A stretch of 52,415 nt of DNA from Treponema sp. (lineage in GTDB: Bacteria > Spirochaetota > Spirochaetia > Treponematales > Treponemataceae), in contig JAKSTI010000013.1 of the NCBI GenBank assembly GCA_024402665.1, positions 1 through 52,415 of the forward strand, written 5' to 3'. This document shows, one piece after another, positions 33,825-41,946 of the stretch. The position numbers and the translations under genes are program-made. How positions within the stretch are numbered: the stretch's first letter is position 1; each line of letters starts with the position of its first letter. Under the pieces are notes generated by a model. That model had not been told where the DNA came from. It did no database searches and saw nothing but the letters and a program-made list of their open reading frames with translations.

Positions 33825-34662
33825 TTACTCTTCTGTTTTTTTTCCCATATCAACAGAAGAATCATCTATAGTCCAAGTGATTGTATTTTCATCCCTTTTC
33901 ACAAACTTGTGGTCAAGTGTAGTTTCACCATCGGTTATGGTAAGTGAATAAGAAGTTGCATCGCTGGATTCTGTATACCCTTTGTTTAATATGTATTCAT
34001 AGTACAAACCGTTAACGTTAGGCAGAATAGTATCAGTAAAATCCATACTTATACCACTTGACTTGTTGATGATAACAAGATTTGTCTCAGTGAACTTCAA
34101 TTCAACTAGACCATTTTCAGAAGCCCATGTTGTATTACGGATCCATTTTGGAAGCAATAGTTTTCCCTTTGTATATTCGATTTTATCTTTAACCGTGTCA
34201 CCATTGGTTTCTACCAAAGAAATTCCTGAGTTTGTTTTCTCAAATTTGAAAACCCAGTCTTTTTTTGTGTGAGTTTCATAATCAGCATCATGGCTATAAT
34301 AATCTGTGAATGTTACAGTATAAGAAGTGTCAGTTGCATCTTCCGTAAACTTACCAGGATTTTGATTAATTCCATGGGTAGTCATATTTAATTTCTCGGC
34401 TCTAATCCAGTCGAAAAAGAAGTTAGTGTCCGTAAAAAAGTAGGATTTAGTAGAAGCAAGTTGTTCTTCATCATCAGACCAGTAGCCCTTGATCCAATCA
34501 GGAATCTTCTTGAATTTTCCTTCCTTTCTTACCTTTACAAATTCATTATCAGTTATAAATTCATCATCAGTAAAAGTATGGGAACTTTCAGGTCCGTCAC
34601 AGGAAATGAACGAGAAAGCCAGTACCACACATAGTGCGCCAAATAGAAGTGTTTTTTTTCAT
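33825..34662 (-). pseudogene. Lipoprotein gene with a one-base frameshift in a poly-A run at its start
   Basis: The long frame (33825-34628, 267 residues) has no ATG and starts in the middle of a signal peptide. A good AAGGAG site stands before an ATG at 34660-34662, followed by eight A. Read with seven A, the frame would give MKKTLLFGALCVV and the lipobox FISC in line with the rest. With eight A the start is out of frame. The mature part repeats a WIKGYW / WIRNTTW beta pattern (about residues 44 and 163) with D-rich loops, as in spirochaetal surface lipoproteins. It may be broken, phase-variable, or an assembly error. Confidence 0.7.
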
Positions 34663-34798
34663 ATTAATCTCCTTCGGTGTAACATTAGAAACACCTATAC
34701 ATTAATACCCCCCGACAGAATTTCCACATGGGAGAGCAAAGTGTCTATACATACTACAATAAATTGTAAGAGAAGTTATAAAATTAATCAATTTTTTT

Positions 34799-34868
34799 TA
34801 GAAGGGGTAGCGGAAAAGACCGCAGCGTAGCGAGGACTTTGGAGCGAGGGGAAGGCTTTCCCCCTTTA
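34799..34868 (+). repeat. GC-rich palindromic repeat, short copy
   Basis: This copy holds TAGAAGGGGTAGCGGAAAAG at the left and GAGGGGAAGGCTTTCCCC at the right, the same ends as the copies at 49838 and 51978, with a different middle (GACCGCAGCGTAGCGAGGAC). It directly abuts the stop codon of the RES toxin gene at 34869. Confidence 0.75.
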
Positions 34869-35309
34869 TCAAAACAACCGTAAGTCAAACGGGCATTCCA
34901 CCACAGTTTTCACTGTAAGTTTGGCAAAATCTGGGTGCTCTGGATTCAAAACCACATTAAAATCTTTTTCATATTGTGATGGAAGAATTACTGAACGTAC
35001 TTTGATTGCAACGCTGGATTTTGATTTTAGCCATCTTGTACCCATAATGGAAGTTTCTTCTTCTGCAGGCACTTCTAAAAAATTATCTGGAATCAATTCA
35101 TCTGGGATTTCCATTTCTGCAAAATACATATTGTGAGGAATTATAGATTTGTCGCAATGAACTAAAGTTTCGCACATGCAAAGGGACAGCGAAGAAGAAG
35201 TGTAAATTGCGCTGTATCCTTTTTCATTCCAGCGGCCACCATATAAGCGGGAACCTAGTCCTGATAAATCTTCGATGTAGGCTTTTTTTGCAATCCTATA
35301 CAAAAGCAT
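34869..35309 (-). CDS. RES-domain NAD+-degrading toxin
   Basis: RES toxins split NAD+ and stop growth. The 146-residue protein has the family residues: YRIAKKAYIEDLSGLGSRLY with the arginine, GGRWNEKGYSAIYTSSSLSL, CETLVHCD with the glutamate, and LNPEHPDFAKL. The start overlaps the antitoxin stop by one base (TAATG), as is usual for this module. It appears intact. It sits among remnants of the phosphate genes. Confidence 0.9.
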   Translation of the reverse strand: MLLYRIAKKAYIEDLSGLGSRLYGGRWNEKGYSAIYTSSSLSLCMCETLVHCDKSIIPHNMYFAEMEIPDELIPDNFLEVPAEEETSIMGTRWLKSKSSVAIKVRSVILPSQYEKDFNVVLNPEHPDFAKLTVKTVVECPFDLRLF

Positions 35310-35698
35310 TAAGAATAAACTCCGTGCTCAATTCTTCCAAGAAGATCCAAAACCAGTTCTGCGCCGAAACGATTAGAAGTTGCCTGCAACGGAGTTTGAT
35401 TTCCTAAAACTGGTAAGGAAGTTTTAAGCCATTTATGAGCTGTGTCTTCAGATTCAAAAACTTCTACAGCCCGCTGGTAAGTACGCATAATGGAAATAAT
35501 AACTTCTGCACTTTGAGGAGGTAAAAGCTGGTCATCAGACATACGGGAAATAGTGCGCTGACTTAATCCAGAAATTTGTGCCAGTTCTTTTTCTGGAACC
35601 ATAGCAATTTCTTTTGCAACTTTTGCAAACATTGCACGCTGAATTCCTTCCAGCAATTGACGAGTACAAGTGTTATTTGTATAAGCGTATTGTACCAT
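35309..35698 (-). CDS. Xre/MbcA/ParS-type antitoxin of the RES toxin
   Basis: The 129-residue antitoxin has a helix-turn-helix (EKELAQISGLSQRTISRMSD, about 56-75) and a C-terminal toxin-binding domain (VFESEDTAHKWLKTSLPVLG, PLQATSNRFGAELVLDLLGR) with the GN-x-xPL motif. It should shield the RES active site and repress its own promoter. The ribosome-binding site is AGAGG. The promoter upstream has a palindrome over its -10 box. Confidence 0.9.
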   Translation of the reverse strand: MVQYAYTNNTCTRQLLEGIQRAMFAKVAKEIAMVPEKELAQISGLSQRTISRMSDDQLLPPQSAEVIISIMRTYQRAVEVFESEDTAHKWLKTSLPVLGNQTPLQATSNRFGAELVLDLLGRIEHGVYS

Positions 35699-35711
35699 AT
35701 AACTAACCTCT

Positions 35712-35746
35712 GTCTATAAAATAATAGACATTTGGCTATTTGTCAA
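35712..35746 (-). promoter_or_regulatory. RES/Xre promoter with operator over the -10 box
   Basis: On the reverse strand TTGACA (35741-35746), 17 bases and TATTTT (35718-35723) form the promoter. GTCTAT (35712-35717) and ATAGAC (35724-35729) make an inverted repeat with the -10 box exactly as its centre. This is a good candidate for the antitoxin's own operator. Confidence 0.75.
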
Positions 35747-35754
35747 GATTTTTT

Positions 35755-35840
35755 TTAATCGTAAAAAAGTGGAAACAAATCCTGATTCCCCAGAGTACAT
35801 TTTAACTGTATGGGGCATCGGATATAAATTTGTGGAATAG
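35755..35840 (+). pseudogene. PhoB/OmpR-type response regulator, C-terminal fragment
   Basis: The forward frame up to TAG at 35838-35840 reads RKKVETNPDSPEYILTVWGI and then GYKFVE. This is the last helix and wing of an OmpR/PhoB DNA-binding domain. Nothing of the rest precedes it; the Xre promoter region lies directly upstream. Confidence 0.75.
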
Positions 35841-35855
35841 AAATTATTTCGAATT

Positions 35856-36383
35856 TCACACACTCTGAAGCATTGTATATATGCAATCCCCGGCACGTTC
35901 AATTTTGCGGACAATATCAATGTAGTTCAATTCTTCTTTTACATCGGCACCAGCTTCAAGACGTTTGCGGCTGGCCTTTTTCAACTCTTTTTTTGTTTCG
36001 TCAATTTTTTGTTCAATTGCTTCGCCGGCAAGTTTTTCGTCCTGACTTAATCCAATTGTAAAATAAACTGAAACCTGCTCAAAGAAAATACGAACCTGTT
36101 CTACATAATTTTCAATTTCTTTTGCACGGATAGACACAGCATTAAAACCTTCAGTAGATACATATTTTTTTACAGTGTGCATCAAAGAACAGGTTTCATC
36201 ACTTAAGTTTTCCAAAGTATCGGTGATGTGGAGTAAATCTGAAAAATGCTGACGGTCGTCGTGGTTTGCATTTGGCAGGCGGGCACATTTTTGGATACCG
36301 TTACTCAGCATGTTCATGCCAAAAAGCAAAAGACAAAGGGAACCAATAAAACCCACAATCTGTGAAAGTACATTCATGATCAT
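35856..36383 (-). pseudogene. Na/Pi cotransporter gene with an in-frame deletion of its membrane domain
   Basis: The 175-codon frame begins as an NptA-type transporter: QIVGFIGSLCLLLFGMNMLS and NGIQKC. At about residue 34 it jumps to the cytoplasmic PhoU-like tail (DTLENLSDETCSLMHTVKKY, then repeated helices and IERAGDCIYTMLQSV). About 300 or more residues with the transport helices are missing. The join keeps the frame. It cannot transport; a membrane-anchored PhoU-like protein could still be made. Confidence 0.75.
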
Positions 36384-36446
36384 GGGTTTATGATGACAAA
36401 TAGAAGAAAGTTTGAAAATTATATTTATGTTAAGTTTATGTAAAAT

Positions 36447-36700
36447 TTACACAGTAAAAATTACAGTAAAAGTACTTCCCTTTCCAACTTCACTGTTCAC
36501 AATTATGCTAGCTTCGTGATATTTGGCAGCGTGTTTTACAATACTTAATCCAAGTCCTGTTCCACCGTTTTGTACATTGTATTTGATTGAGTTGTCTATA
36601 AGATTATAAACCATTTCGTAAATTACAGGCTGAACTCCATTAATCAGACCAGAGTCTCCGCTTAAGTTGATGGAATTAAGAGGATTTACAATTTTTTTAG
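36447..36700 (-). pseudogene. PhoR-type histidine kinase, C-terminal fragment with deletion
   Basis: The reverse frame ending at 36447 reads PVIYEMVYNLIDNSIKYNVQ (N box) and runs straight into NGGTGLGLSIVKHAAKYHEA (G2 box) and GSTFTVIF. The D-x-G box between them is missing, so an internal piece is lost. No sensor or dimerisation domain remains. Its 5' side joins the response regulator remnant out of frame. Confidence 0.75.
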
Positions 36701-36867
36701 AATGGAAATTCCGTCTTCTTCCGGAAGCATAATATCAAGGAGAAATAAATCTGGTTTTACTTTTTGTAAACTATTCCAGAATTCAGAAGGCAATGCAAAA
36801 TCCCGAGTTTCAAAGCCCTGACTAGTCAGCGAATTTTTGATAAGTTTTCGAATGTTATCATCATCCT
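36686..36867 (-). pseudogene. Response regulator receiver-domain fragment
   Basis: The reverse frame directly after the stop of the CmpB-like gene reads DDDNIRKLIKNSLTSQGFET, then KPDLFLLDIMLPEEDGISIL and stops at 36686. The phosphorylation aspartate (LLDIMLP) is present. The start methionine and first strand are lost, and the rest of the protein is replaced by the kinase fragment. Confidence 0.75.
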
Positions 36868-37605
36868 TTAGTTAATCTTATCTGGGCTTCTTTTTATAAA
36901 GCTTTCAAAATCTTCAAGTTTTTCTGAAAGACTTCTGCGGTTGTAAACAGAAAAGAATTTTTTTCCACGAAGTTTTTCCTGGATCTTGGCAAAATCCACA
37001 GCAGTCTTTTTGTCAAATTCTTTTGCTTTTTTGCTCAGAATTGTTCCCAGATGCATTGATATTGCCAGATCAATTACAAAAGCCCCGAAGAAAACCCCAA
37101 CTACGAACGAGAAAAGCTGGTGATCTAAAAACCACATAATCATTCTTGTAATTGGCGGATACAGGAAAAAATAGTACAGAAGACTTAAAACACCCCAGAA
37201 AAAAGAAAACCTTGGACAAATGATCCCCTGAATGTTTCCTTTCTCATTTGAATAATCCCAGAGTTTAATATGCATTCCTTTTACAAAAATAATACCGGCA
37301 ATATATTCAACTAAAGTCATGGCAGCAGCCATAATGATGAACATGATTATATAGTGGAGAATTCCTCCTGTATCAAAACGAAAAAGGAGTTTTTCCAAAT
37401 TGCTCAAAGCATAGAGAACAACAACGCCGCATCCATAAAGAGGAAGATATGGCCCTGTAAGAAATCCTGGATTCAACCATAAACGATCTGGATTTGCTTT
37501 TGAGATGAAGCGCCTGAAAAATAGTTCGATAAACCATCCCATAACCGCACCAAAAAAGAATAGAAAACAAAGAAGAATAAAAATTCTATAAATTGTAGCA
37601 AACAT
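36868..37605 (-). CDS. CmpB-like putative ABC transporter type IV membrane protein
   Basis: A 245-residue protein with five or six transmembrane helices. The markers GAVMGWFIELFFRRF, NPGFLTGPYLPLYGCGVV, EYIAGIIFVKGMHIKLWDYS and CPRFSFFWGVLSLLYYF define the PF06541 (ABC_trans_CmpB) family. The role is unknown. The C-terminal 50 residues are basic and cytoplasmic. AGGAG precedes the start. The last codons touch the remnant of the response regulator, so its 3' side was remodelled. Confidence 0.8.
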   Translation of the reverse strand: MFATIYRIFILLCFLFFFGAVMGWFIELFFRRFISKANPDRLWLNPGFLTGPYLPLYGCGVVVLYALSNLEKLLFRFDTGGILHYIIMFIIMAAAMTLVEYIAGIIFVKGMHIKLWDYSNEKGNIQGIICPRFSFFWGVLSLLYYFFLYPPITRMIMWFLDHQLFSFVVGVFFGAFVIDLAISMHLGTILSKKAKEFDKKTAVDFAKIQEKLRGKKFFSVYNRRSLSEKLEDFESFIKRSPDKIN

Positions 37606-37702
37606 ATAGTTCTCCTGATTTGTTCTTACTTCGAATATACTATTTTCTGATGAGGGATGGCAATTATTTTTTAATTATTACTATTTATATTTAAGACTTT
37701 TA

Positions 37703-38071
37703 TTAGTAACACATCCATGCGATTATACCAAATAGATACAACACTAATACAATGATTCCTAATATTATTTGTGGAGTCTGATCATTTACATATCTCCGTT
37801 TTTGTTTTTTTAATTTATCTTTTTCTTCAAGTTCTTCAATTTTTCCTTTTGTGTATTTCATTTTGGCCAAACTGTAAATATATAAGGTTTCTTCTTCTGT
37901 AAAATCCATTCCTAAATTTTTAATAATATTTCCATATTCACAATGCTTACATTTTTCAGACGTGCATAGTCTTCTATCCAGCTTACTTTTACACGTTGCA
38001 ATTTGGTCTGAAGCCTTTCTTATTATTTCTTTTTTTAATTCACTAAAGTTGGAGTAAGAATCATAACTCAT
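37703..38071 (-). CDS. Hypothetical tail-anchored protein
   Basis: A 122-residue protein. Residues 20-50 have four or five cysteines (CKSKLDRRLCTSEKCKHCEY), perhaps a metal site. The middle is a charged helix (KGKIEELEEKDKLKKQKRR), and residues 100-120 form a C-terminal transmembrane helix (IILGIIVLVLYLFGIIAWM). GAGGTGA is a strong ribosome-binding site. I do not recognise the family. Confidence 0.6.
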   Translation of the reverse strand: MSYDSYSNFSELKKEIIRKASDQIATCKSKLDRRLCTSEKCKHCEYGNIIKNLGMDFTEEETLYIYSLAKMKYTKGKIEELEEKDKLKKQKRRYVNDQTPQIILGIIVLVLYLFGIIAWMCY

Positions 38072-38195
38072 AAAATCACCTCACTTATATTAGTTTGTAC
38101 AACTTTATCTTACGATTACATTTCCTCTCTTCTGTCTCCAAATTGGCGACAAGTTTATCTTTTTTATCGATATACTTACTACCAGAGGTGCAGTT

Positions 38196-38549
38196 ATGAC
38201 TAGAAAATATGATGAAATGACAAAAGACGAAAAGGATGAATTTATTAAAAACCAGATTCAGAATATGCTGGGAAATTTTCCCAAAAGACACTACGATGAT
38301 GTTCTTGTAAAAATAAAAAATGAGATTCATGTTCCGAAAACAGAAATACAAAAAGAAGAAATTCCAGATTATGTTGAAATTACTGAAAATGAAACAATGT
38401 ATTGTCTACGATGGTTTCAGGATTTGCATTATATAATGACTAATGACATCCAGGAACTTAGAGAGCGATTCCTGAAATATAACATTCCTGATAAGGATAA
38501 AACAAATATTTTCCTGCTTTATTGTACAAAGCATTATCAATCTCTGTGA
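38196..38549 (+). CDS. Hypothetical protein, convergent overlap with next gene
   Basis: A 117-residue acidic, helical protein (MTRKYDEMTKDEKDEFIKNQ). I see no known motif. A GAGGTG site precedes the ATG. Its last 30 codons overlap the end of the opposite gene by 92 bases. Both ends look like genuine protein, so the overlap may be real. Confidence 0.5.
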   Translation: MTRKYDEMTKDEKDEFIKNQIQNMLGNFPKRHYDDVLVKIKNEIHVPKTEIQKEEIPDYVEITENETMYCLRWFQDLHYIMTNDIQELRERFLKYNIPDKDKTNIFLLYCTKHYQSL

Positions 38550-39243
38550 TATCAAAACATCTTTTACGAATAAATTCCTTTATTGTGGAATCATATGGAT
38601 CATCATCCTTGAATTTAGAATAACCACCACTTATAAGAAGATCTTCCGTTTGCTCAACAGTTAATCGCATGCCAATTGCAAACAACAATACATATCTCTT
38701 TGATATATGTTCTTTATTGCGAAGTTTGGAAAACTGCTGTCTTGAAAGTCCCCCTTCTCCACCTAGATTAGTATTCTTGTATATTGAAGAAACTGGTTTA
38801 ATTCCACCTTCCGTAAACAGGGAAATATACTGATTTAGTTTTTCAGTAAAGGGAATTGCTTTTTCCGCTATAATTCTTGAAGCTGCAGTTCTATCAGTTT
38901 TCATATCTTTCATTTTATCCTGAGGATAAGCTGCAAATGGAATCTCTCCTTCTTCATAAAAATAAATAATCGGTTTAAAACTGTTATACGAGAAAGCAAG
39001 ACATACATTATTTAATTTCATATAGTCTTTCAATTCTTCCGGAATCGATGGACAATAAAAAAAATCAGTAGGAAGTAAAGATTTATAATGAAAATCCCAC
39101 AATGAACACAACAAAAGCTGAAAACAGTCAGTAAATTGAAAATCAATCTCTTCACCTTCAATCTCGAGAGAATAATTCAAAATGCGACTGCTTGAAATTG
39201 CATTACTGTCTTCATTAAATAAACGACTAATACCAGTTGCCAT
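38458..39243 (-). CDS. Hypothetical protein sharing the C-terminal domain of the island macrodomain protein
   Basis: The 261-residue product starts at ATG 39243 (GGAGG in front). Residues 1-140 have no signature. From about 143 the sequence KLNQYISLFTEGGIKPVSSI, YKNTN, LSRQQFSKLRNKEHISKRYV, LLFAIGMRLTVEQTEDLLIS and GGYSKF parallels the C-terminal domain of the protein at 16177-17241. Both share the YKNT, FSK and G(M/L)-L-x-L-E-x-x-EDxL steps. The domain resembles a helix-turn-helix fold. It is divergent from the WYL regulator with a palindrome between them, which suggests co-regulation. Confidence 0.6.
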   Translation of the reverse strand: MATGISRLFNEDSNAISSSRILNYSLEIEGEEIDFQFTDCFQLLLCSLWDFHYKSLLPTDFFYCPSIPEELKDYMKLNNVCLAFSYNSFKPIIYFYEEGEIPFAAYPQDKMKDMKTDRTAASRIIAEKAIPFTEKLNQYISLFTEGGIKPVSSIYKNTNLGGEGGLSRQQFSKLRNKEHISKRYVLLFAIGMRLTVEQTEDLLISGGYSKFKDDDPYDSTIKEFIRKRCFDITEIDNALYNKAGKYLFYPYQECYISGIAL

Positions 39244-39281
39244 GTTTACCTCCATTACAATCTGAACTATAATGGTAGTTG

Positions 39282-39300
39282 ATTCCCAAGTCACGGGAAT
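39282..39300. promoter_or_regulatory. Palindromic operator between the divergent 38458 and WYL genes
   Basis: ATTCCC and GGGAAT flank seven bases (AAGTCAC). For the rightward WYL gene the site lies just after the -10 box TATAAT (39268-39273). For the leftward gene it covers the -35 region (GTGACT, 17 bases, TATAGT). It could let the WYL protein repress both. Confidence 0.5.
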
Positions 39301-39315
39301 GGATAAGAGGTTTTT

Positions 39316-40335
39316 ATGGCAATTGATTTTACAGAAAAAGCAAAACGGTATCAGGCAATCGACGAAATAATAGCATCTGGTACAAAGCCAAAATGGAGTG
39401 AAATCATTTCAACACTTTCTTCAAAATATGATATTAAGACCAGCCGGACATCTTTTTTTAGAGATATTCAGGATTTAGTTGAAAAATACGGAGCCCCAAT
39501 CGACACAGATTTTGAAACCAGCGGATATTACTACACAGATCCAAAATACAGACTTCCTCGTTTTTATACAGATGAAAATGCAGCAAAAGCAGCCAAACTT
39601 TTAAGAACTCTTTTATCTATGGTTAAAAACAATCCAATGTATGAAGAAGCCAAGGAAGTCTTTGAATCTCTTGCAATTGAAAATCATGATCTGGCATTGG
39701 AAAATATAAAAATCAACACAAAACCCGACAATGACCGCATTATTTTTACAGGAGCCCCAAACAAGGAAATAAGTACAGAAATCTGGAGAAATATTGAAAA
39801 GGCATTGAGCGAAAATCTTGTTATCACTTTTGATTACACATCATTAACAGACCCAAATAATCCTCATCAGCGCAGAGTGCAACCATGGCAGTTGATTTTT
39901 GATAACGGGAACTGGAATCTCCATGGTCTGGATATTCTGAAAAATGTTCCACGCCGCTACACATTAAGCGAAATGAAAAATCTTGAAATTACAAAGGAAG
40001 TATTCACCCTGCCCAAAAATTATGATTTCAGAAAAATGACTCCTGGTGCCTTTGGCTGTATGTGTGATGATGAATTTTTGGATTACAAAATCCATCTGCA
40101 CGGCTATGCTGCCCGCTATGTAAAGAATCGTGTTTGGGGAGAAAACCAGACAATTGTAAAAGATGAAAAAAATCCCGGCCCAGATGGAGATGGAATCATT
40201 CTAAGTTTCCGTACTAACCAGTTTTTACCTATCGCCCGCTGGGTCTGGCAATGGGTCGACGAAGCAAAACCTCTGGAACCCAAAAAACTGGTAGAAGATT
40301 GGGAAAATAAGATGATGAAGATGAGAAGGGTGTAA
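39316..40335 (+). CDS. WYL-domain transcriptional regulator
   Basis: A 339-residue regulator. Residues 1-75 hold a winged helix-turn-helix (RYQAIDEIIASGTKPKWSEI, SRTSFFRDIQDLVEKYG). Residues 170-260 form the WYL domain (LVITFDYTSLTDPNN, HQRRVQPWQLIFDNGNWNLH, RRYTLSEM), where W-Y-L reads W-N-L. The C-terminal WCX part ends with WVWQWVDEAKPLEP. WYL proteins sense nucleic acid or nucleotide ligands and often control defence genes. AAGAGG precedes the start. Confidence 0.88.
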   Translation: MAIDFTEKAKRYQAIDEIIASGTKPKWSEIISTLSSKYDIKTSRTSFFRDIQDLVEKYGAPIDTDFETSGYYYTDPKYRLPRFYTDENAAKAAKLLRTLLSMVKNNPMYEEAKEVFESLAIENHDLALENIKINTKPDNDRIIFTGAPNKEISTEIWRNIEKALSENLVITFDYTSLTDPNNPHQRRVQPWQLIFDNGNWNLHGLDILKNVPRRYTLSEMKNLEITKEVFTLPKNYDFRKMTPGAFGCMCDDEFLDYKIHLHGYAARYVKNRVWGENQTIVKDEKNPGPDGDGIILSFRTNQFLPIARWVWQWVDEAKPLEPKKLVEDWENKMMKMRRV

Positions 40336-40416
40336 GGAAGAGATAATTTTCTTTAATAGTGAAGATATTGTACAATCCATTTAGAAAAAACTATCTTGCT
40401 TCTCTTATCTTGTAAA

Positions 40417-40445
40417 ATTACATCATTGAGTTCATATCCTATAAG
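40417..40445 (+). promoter_or_regulatory. Promoter of a leaderless ankyrin gene
   Basis: ATTACA (40417-40422), 17 bases and TATAAG (40440-40445) lie so that six bases separate the -10 box from the ATG at 40452. The gap TGCAAA has no ribosome-binding site. Confidence 0.5.
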
Positions 40446-40451
40446 TGCAAA

Positions 40452-41177
40452 ATGAAGAAAAATGTAATACCAGATTCTACCCGCATTTCCATTTACAGCC
40501 GTACCTTTGAACCATCTGCAGAATATGAACAGAGTTATAAAAAAACAGCCCGTAATTTATTCCTTGCTGTAGGTTCCAATGATTATTTTAAATCTAAGGA
40601 ATTAATCGACACTGGTGCAAATACTTCATTTATTTTCAATAAATTCCTCACTACTCCTTTGGACCTTGCCATTGTACATAATAATCCTGCAATATGCGAA
40701 CTTCTTCTGAAAAATGGAGCTGATGTAAACCACATAAACGGATATGGACCAGAAATGTCTTCTCTTAATTTAGCTCTGACTAATGGTTATGTAGAAACCG
40801 CAAGAGTTCTTCTAAAATACGGTGCGAAATATGATATTTTTTCAATGATCAAGAATAATAATTATAACCTTTCAATTTTCTTACAGGCAGGAGGTAACCC
40901 TAATAAAGGAATCTGGAAAATATTTGATCCGTTAATGTATTCAGTTCTTTTGGGTAATTTACATGCTACAAAAATGTTATTGGAACATGGAGCCGATGTA
41001 AACACAAAAACTGTATTTGATGGGACAGCTCTAAGAATTGCAGCTCTCATGAATAATCTTAAGATGACTACTTTATTATTGGAATATGGTGCTGAAATCA
41101 ATCAATATATACTCTCAGATCTATTATCAGACAATAAAAACAAATATGAAGCTATGATTCAGCTTCTTAAACCCTGA
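40452..41177 (+). CDS. Ankyrin-repeat protein
   Basis: A 241-residue protein with about five ankyrin repeats. The clear ones are TPLDLAIVHNNPAICELLLK-NGADVNHING, SSLNLALTNGYVETARVLLK, LLGNLHATKMLLEHGADVNT and TALRIAALMNNLKMTTLLLE-YGAEIN. Ankyrin stacks bind proteins. No signal peptide or other domain is seen. Its role and partner are unknown; the toxin-like DUF3990 gene follows after 76 bases. Confidence 0.85.
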   Translation: MKKNVIPDSTRISIYSRTFEPSAEYEQSYKKTARNLFLAVGSNDYFKSKELIDTGANTSFIFNKFLTTPLDLAIVHNNPAICELLLKNGADVNHINGYGPEMSSLNLALTNGYVETARVLLKYGAKYDIFSMIKNNNYNLSIFLQAGGNPNKGIWKIFDPLMYSVLLGNLHATKMLLEHGADVNTKTVFDGTALRIAALMNNLKMTTLLLEYGAEINQYILSDLLSDNKNKYEAMIQLLKP

Positions 41178-41217
41178 TATTAATTTTTTTATGTTACATT
41201 ATTAGCATCTTACAGTA

Positions 41218-41245
41218 TTGACATCACTATCGTTTTACCGATACT
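41218..41245 (+). promoter_or_regulatory. Promoter of the DUF3990 gene, probably leaderless
   Basis: TTGACA (41218-41223), 16 bases and GATACT (41240-41245) precede the ATG at 41254 by eight bases. There is no Shine-Dalgarno sequence. The -10 region GTTTTACCGATACTC is nearly the same as GTTTTACGATACTC upstream of the LysM gene at 8505. Confidence 0.55.
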
Positions 41246-41253
41246 CTTATTCT

Positions 41254-41946
41254 ATGACCTTATTCCACGGTTCTCTATATGAAATCAAATCTCCTCAATA
41301 TCTTGCTGGAAATCCTAATAATGATTATGGCACAGGATTTTACTGCACCGAAAATATTGAACTGGCAAAAGAATGGGGTTGTGCAGATAAAAAAGATGGA
41401 TTTGCAAATGAATATATTTTTGATGATTCAGGCCTAACCATATTAAACCTTACAGATTCTGAATTTACAATCCTACATTGGCTTTGTATTCTTTTGCAAA
41501 ACAGAACTTTTGATATTCACAGTGAAATTGGAATTACAGCAAAACAATATTTACTGAAAAATTTCTCTGTTGATTATTCTGAATATGATGTTATCCGTGG
41601 ATACCGGGCAGATGATTCTTATTTTTCTTTTGCAAATGCTTTTTTAAACAACACTATATCAGTACAAAAACTGAATAATGCAATGTATCTTGGTAAGCTA
41701 GGTGAACAAATTGTTTTAAAATCACTGAGAAGTTTTGAACATCTTAACTTTGTTCAATCTCATATTTCGGATAACAGAATCTATTACCCTAAAAAAACAG
41801 AACGTGATCAAAACGCAAGGCAGGATTTTATTTCAATAAAATCTGGATCTACCATTACTAACAAAGACGAATTATATGTCCTTGATCTGATTCGAAACGA
41901 GGTAAAAGCTGATGATAAGAGCCTACAACAAGCTTTATTTAGATGA
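41254..41946 (+). CDS. DUF3990-domain, ADP-ribosyltransferase-like putative toxin
   Basis: A 230-residue protein with MTLFHGSLYEIKSPQYLAGN, DYGTGFYCTENIELAKEWG and later YDVIRGYRADDSYFSFANAF. The H-G, D-x-G-x-G-F-Y and E-x-A-x-x-W steps are those of DUF3990 and of related ADP-ribosyltransferase-fold toxins. I chose ATG 41254 because the long frame from 41218 begins inside the promoter. The next gene, with an XRE helix-turn-helix, overlaps its end by 35 bases. This is the arrangement of a toxin-antitoxin pair. Catalysis is not proven. Confidence 0.75.
   Translation: MTLFHGSLYEIKSPQYLAGNPNNDYGTGFYCTENIELAKEWGCADKKDGFANEYIFDDSGLTILNLTDSEFTILHWLCILLQNRTFDIHSEIGITAKQYLLKNFSVDYSEYDVIRGYRADDSYFSFANAFLNNTISVQKLNNAMYLGKLGEQIVLKSLRSFEHLNFVQSHISDNRIYYPKKTERDQNARQDFISIKSGSTITNKDELYVLDLIRNEVKADDKSLQQALFR

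Noticed and set aside
19531..41230. Recurring ATCACTAT before several genes (19531, 26792, 41223) as a shared operator
   Set aside because: Its distance to the -10 box varies (26, 33 and about 17 bases), so no common promoter geometry exists.
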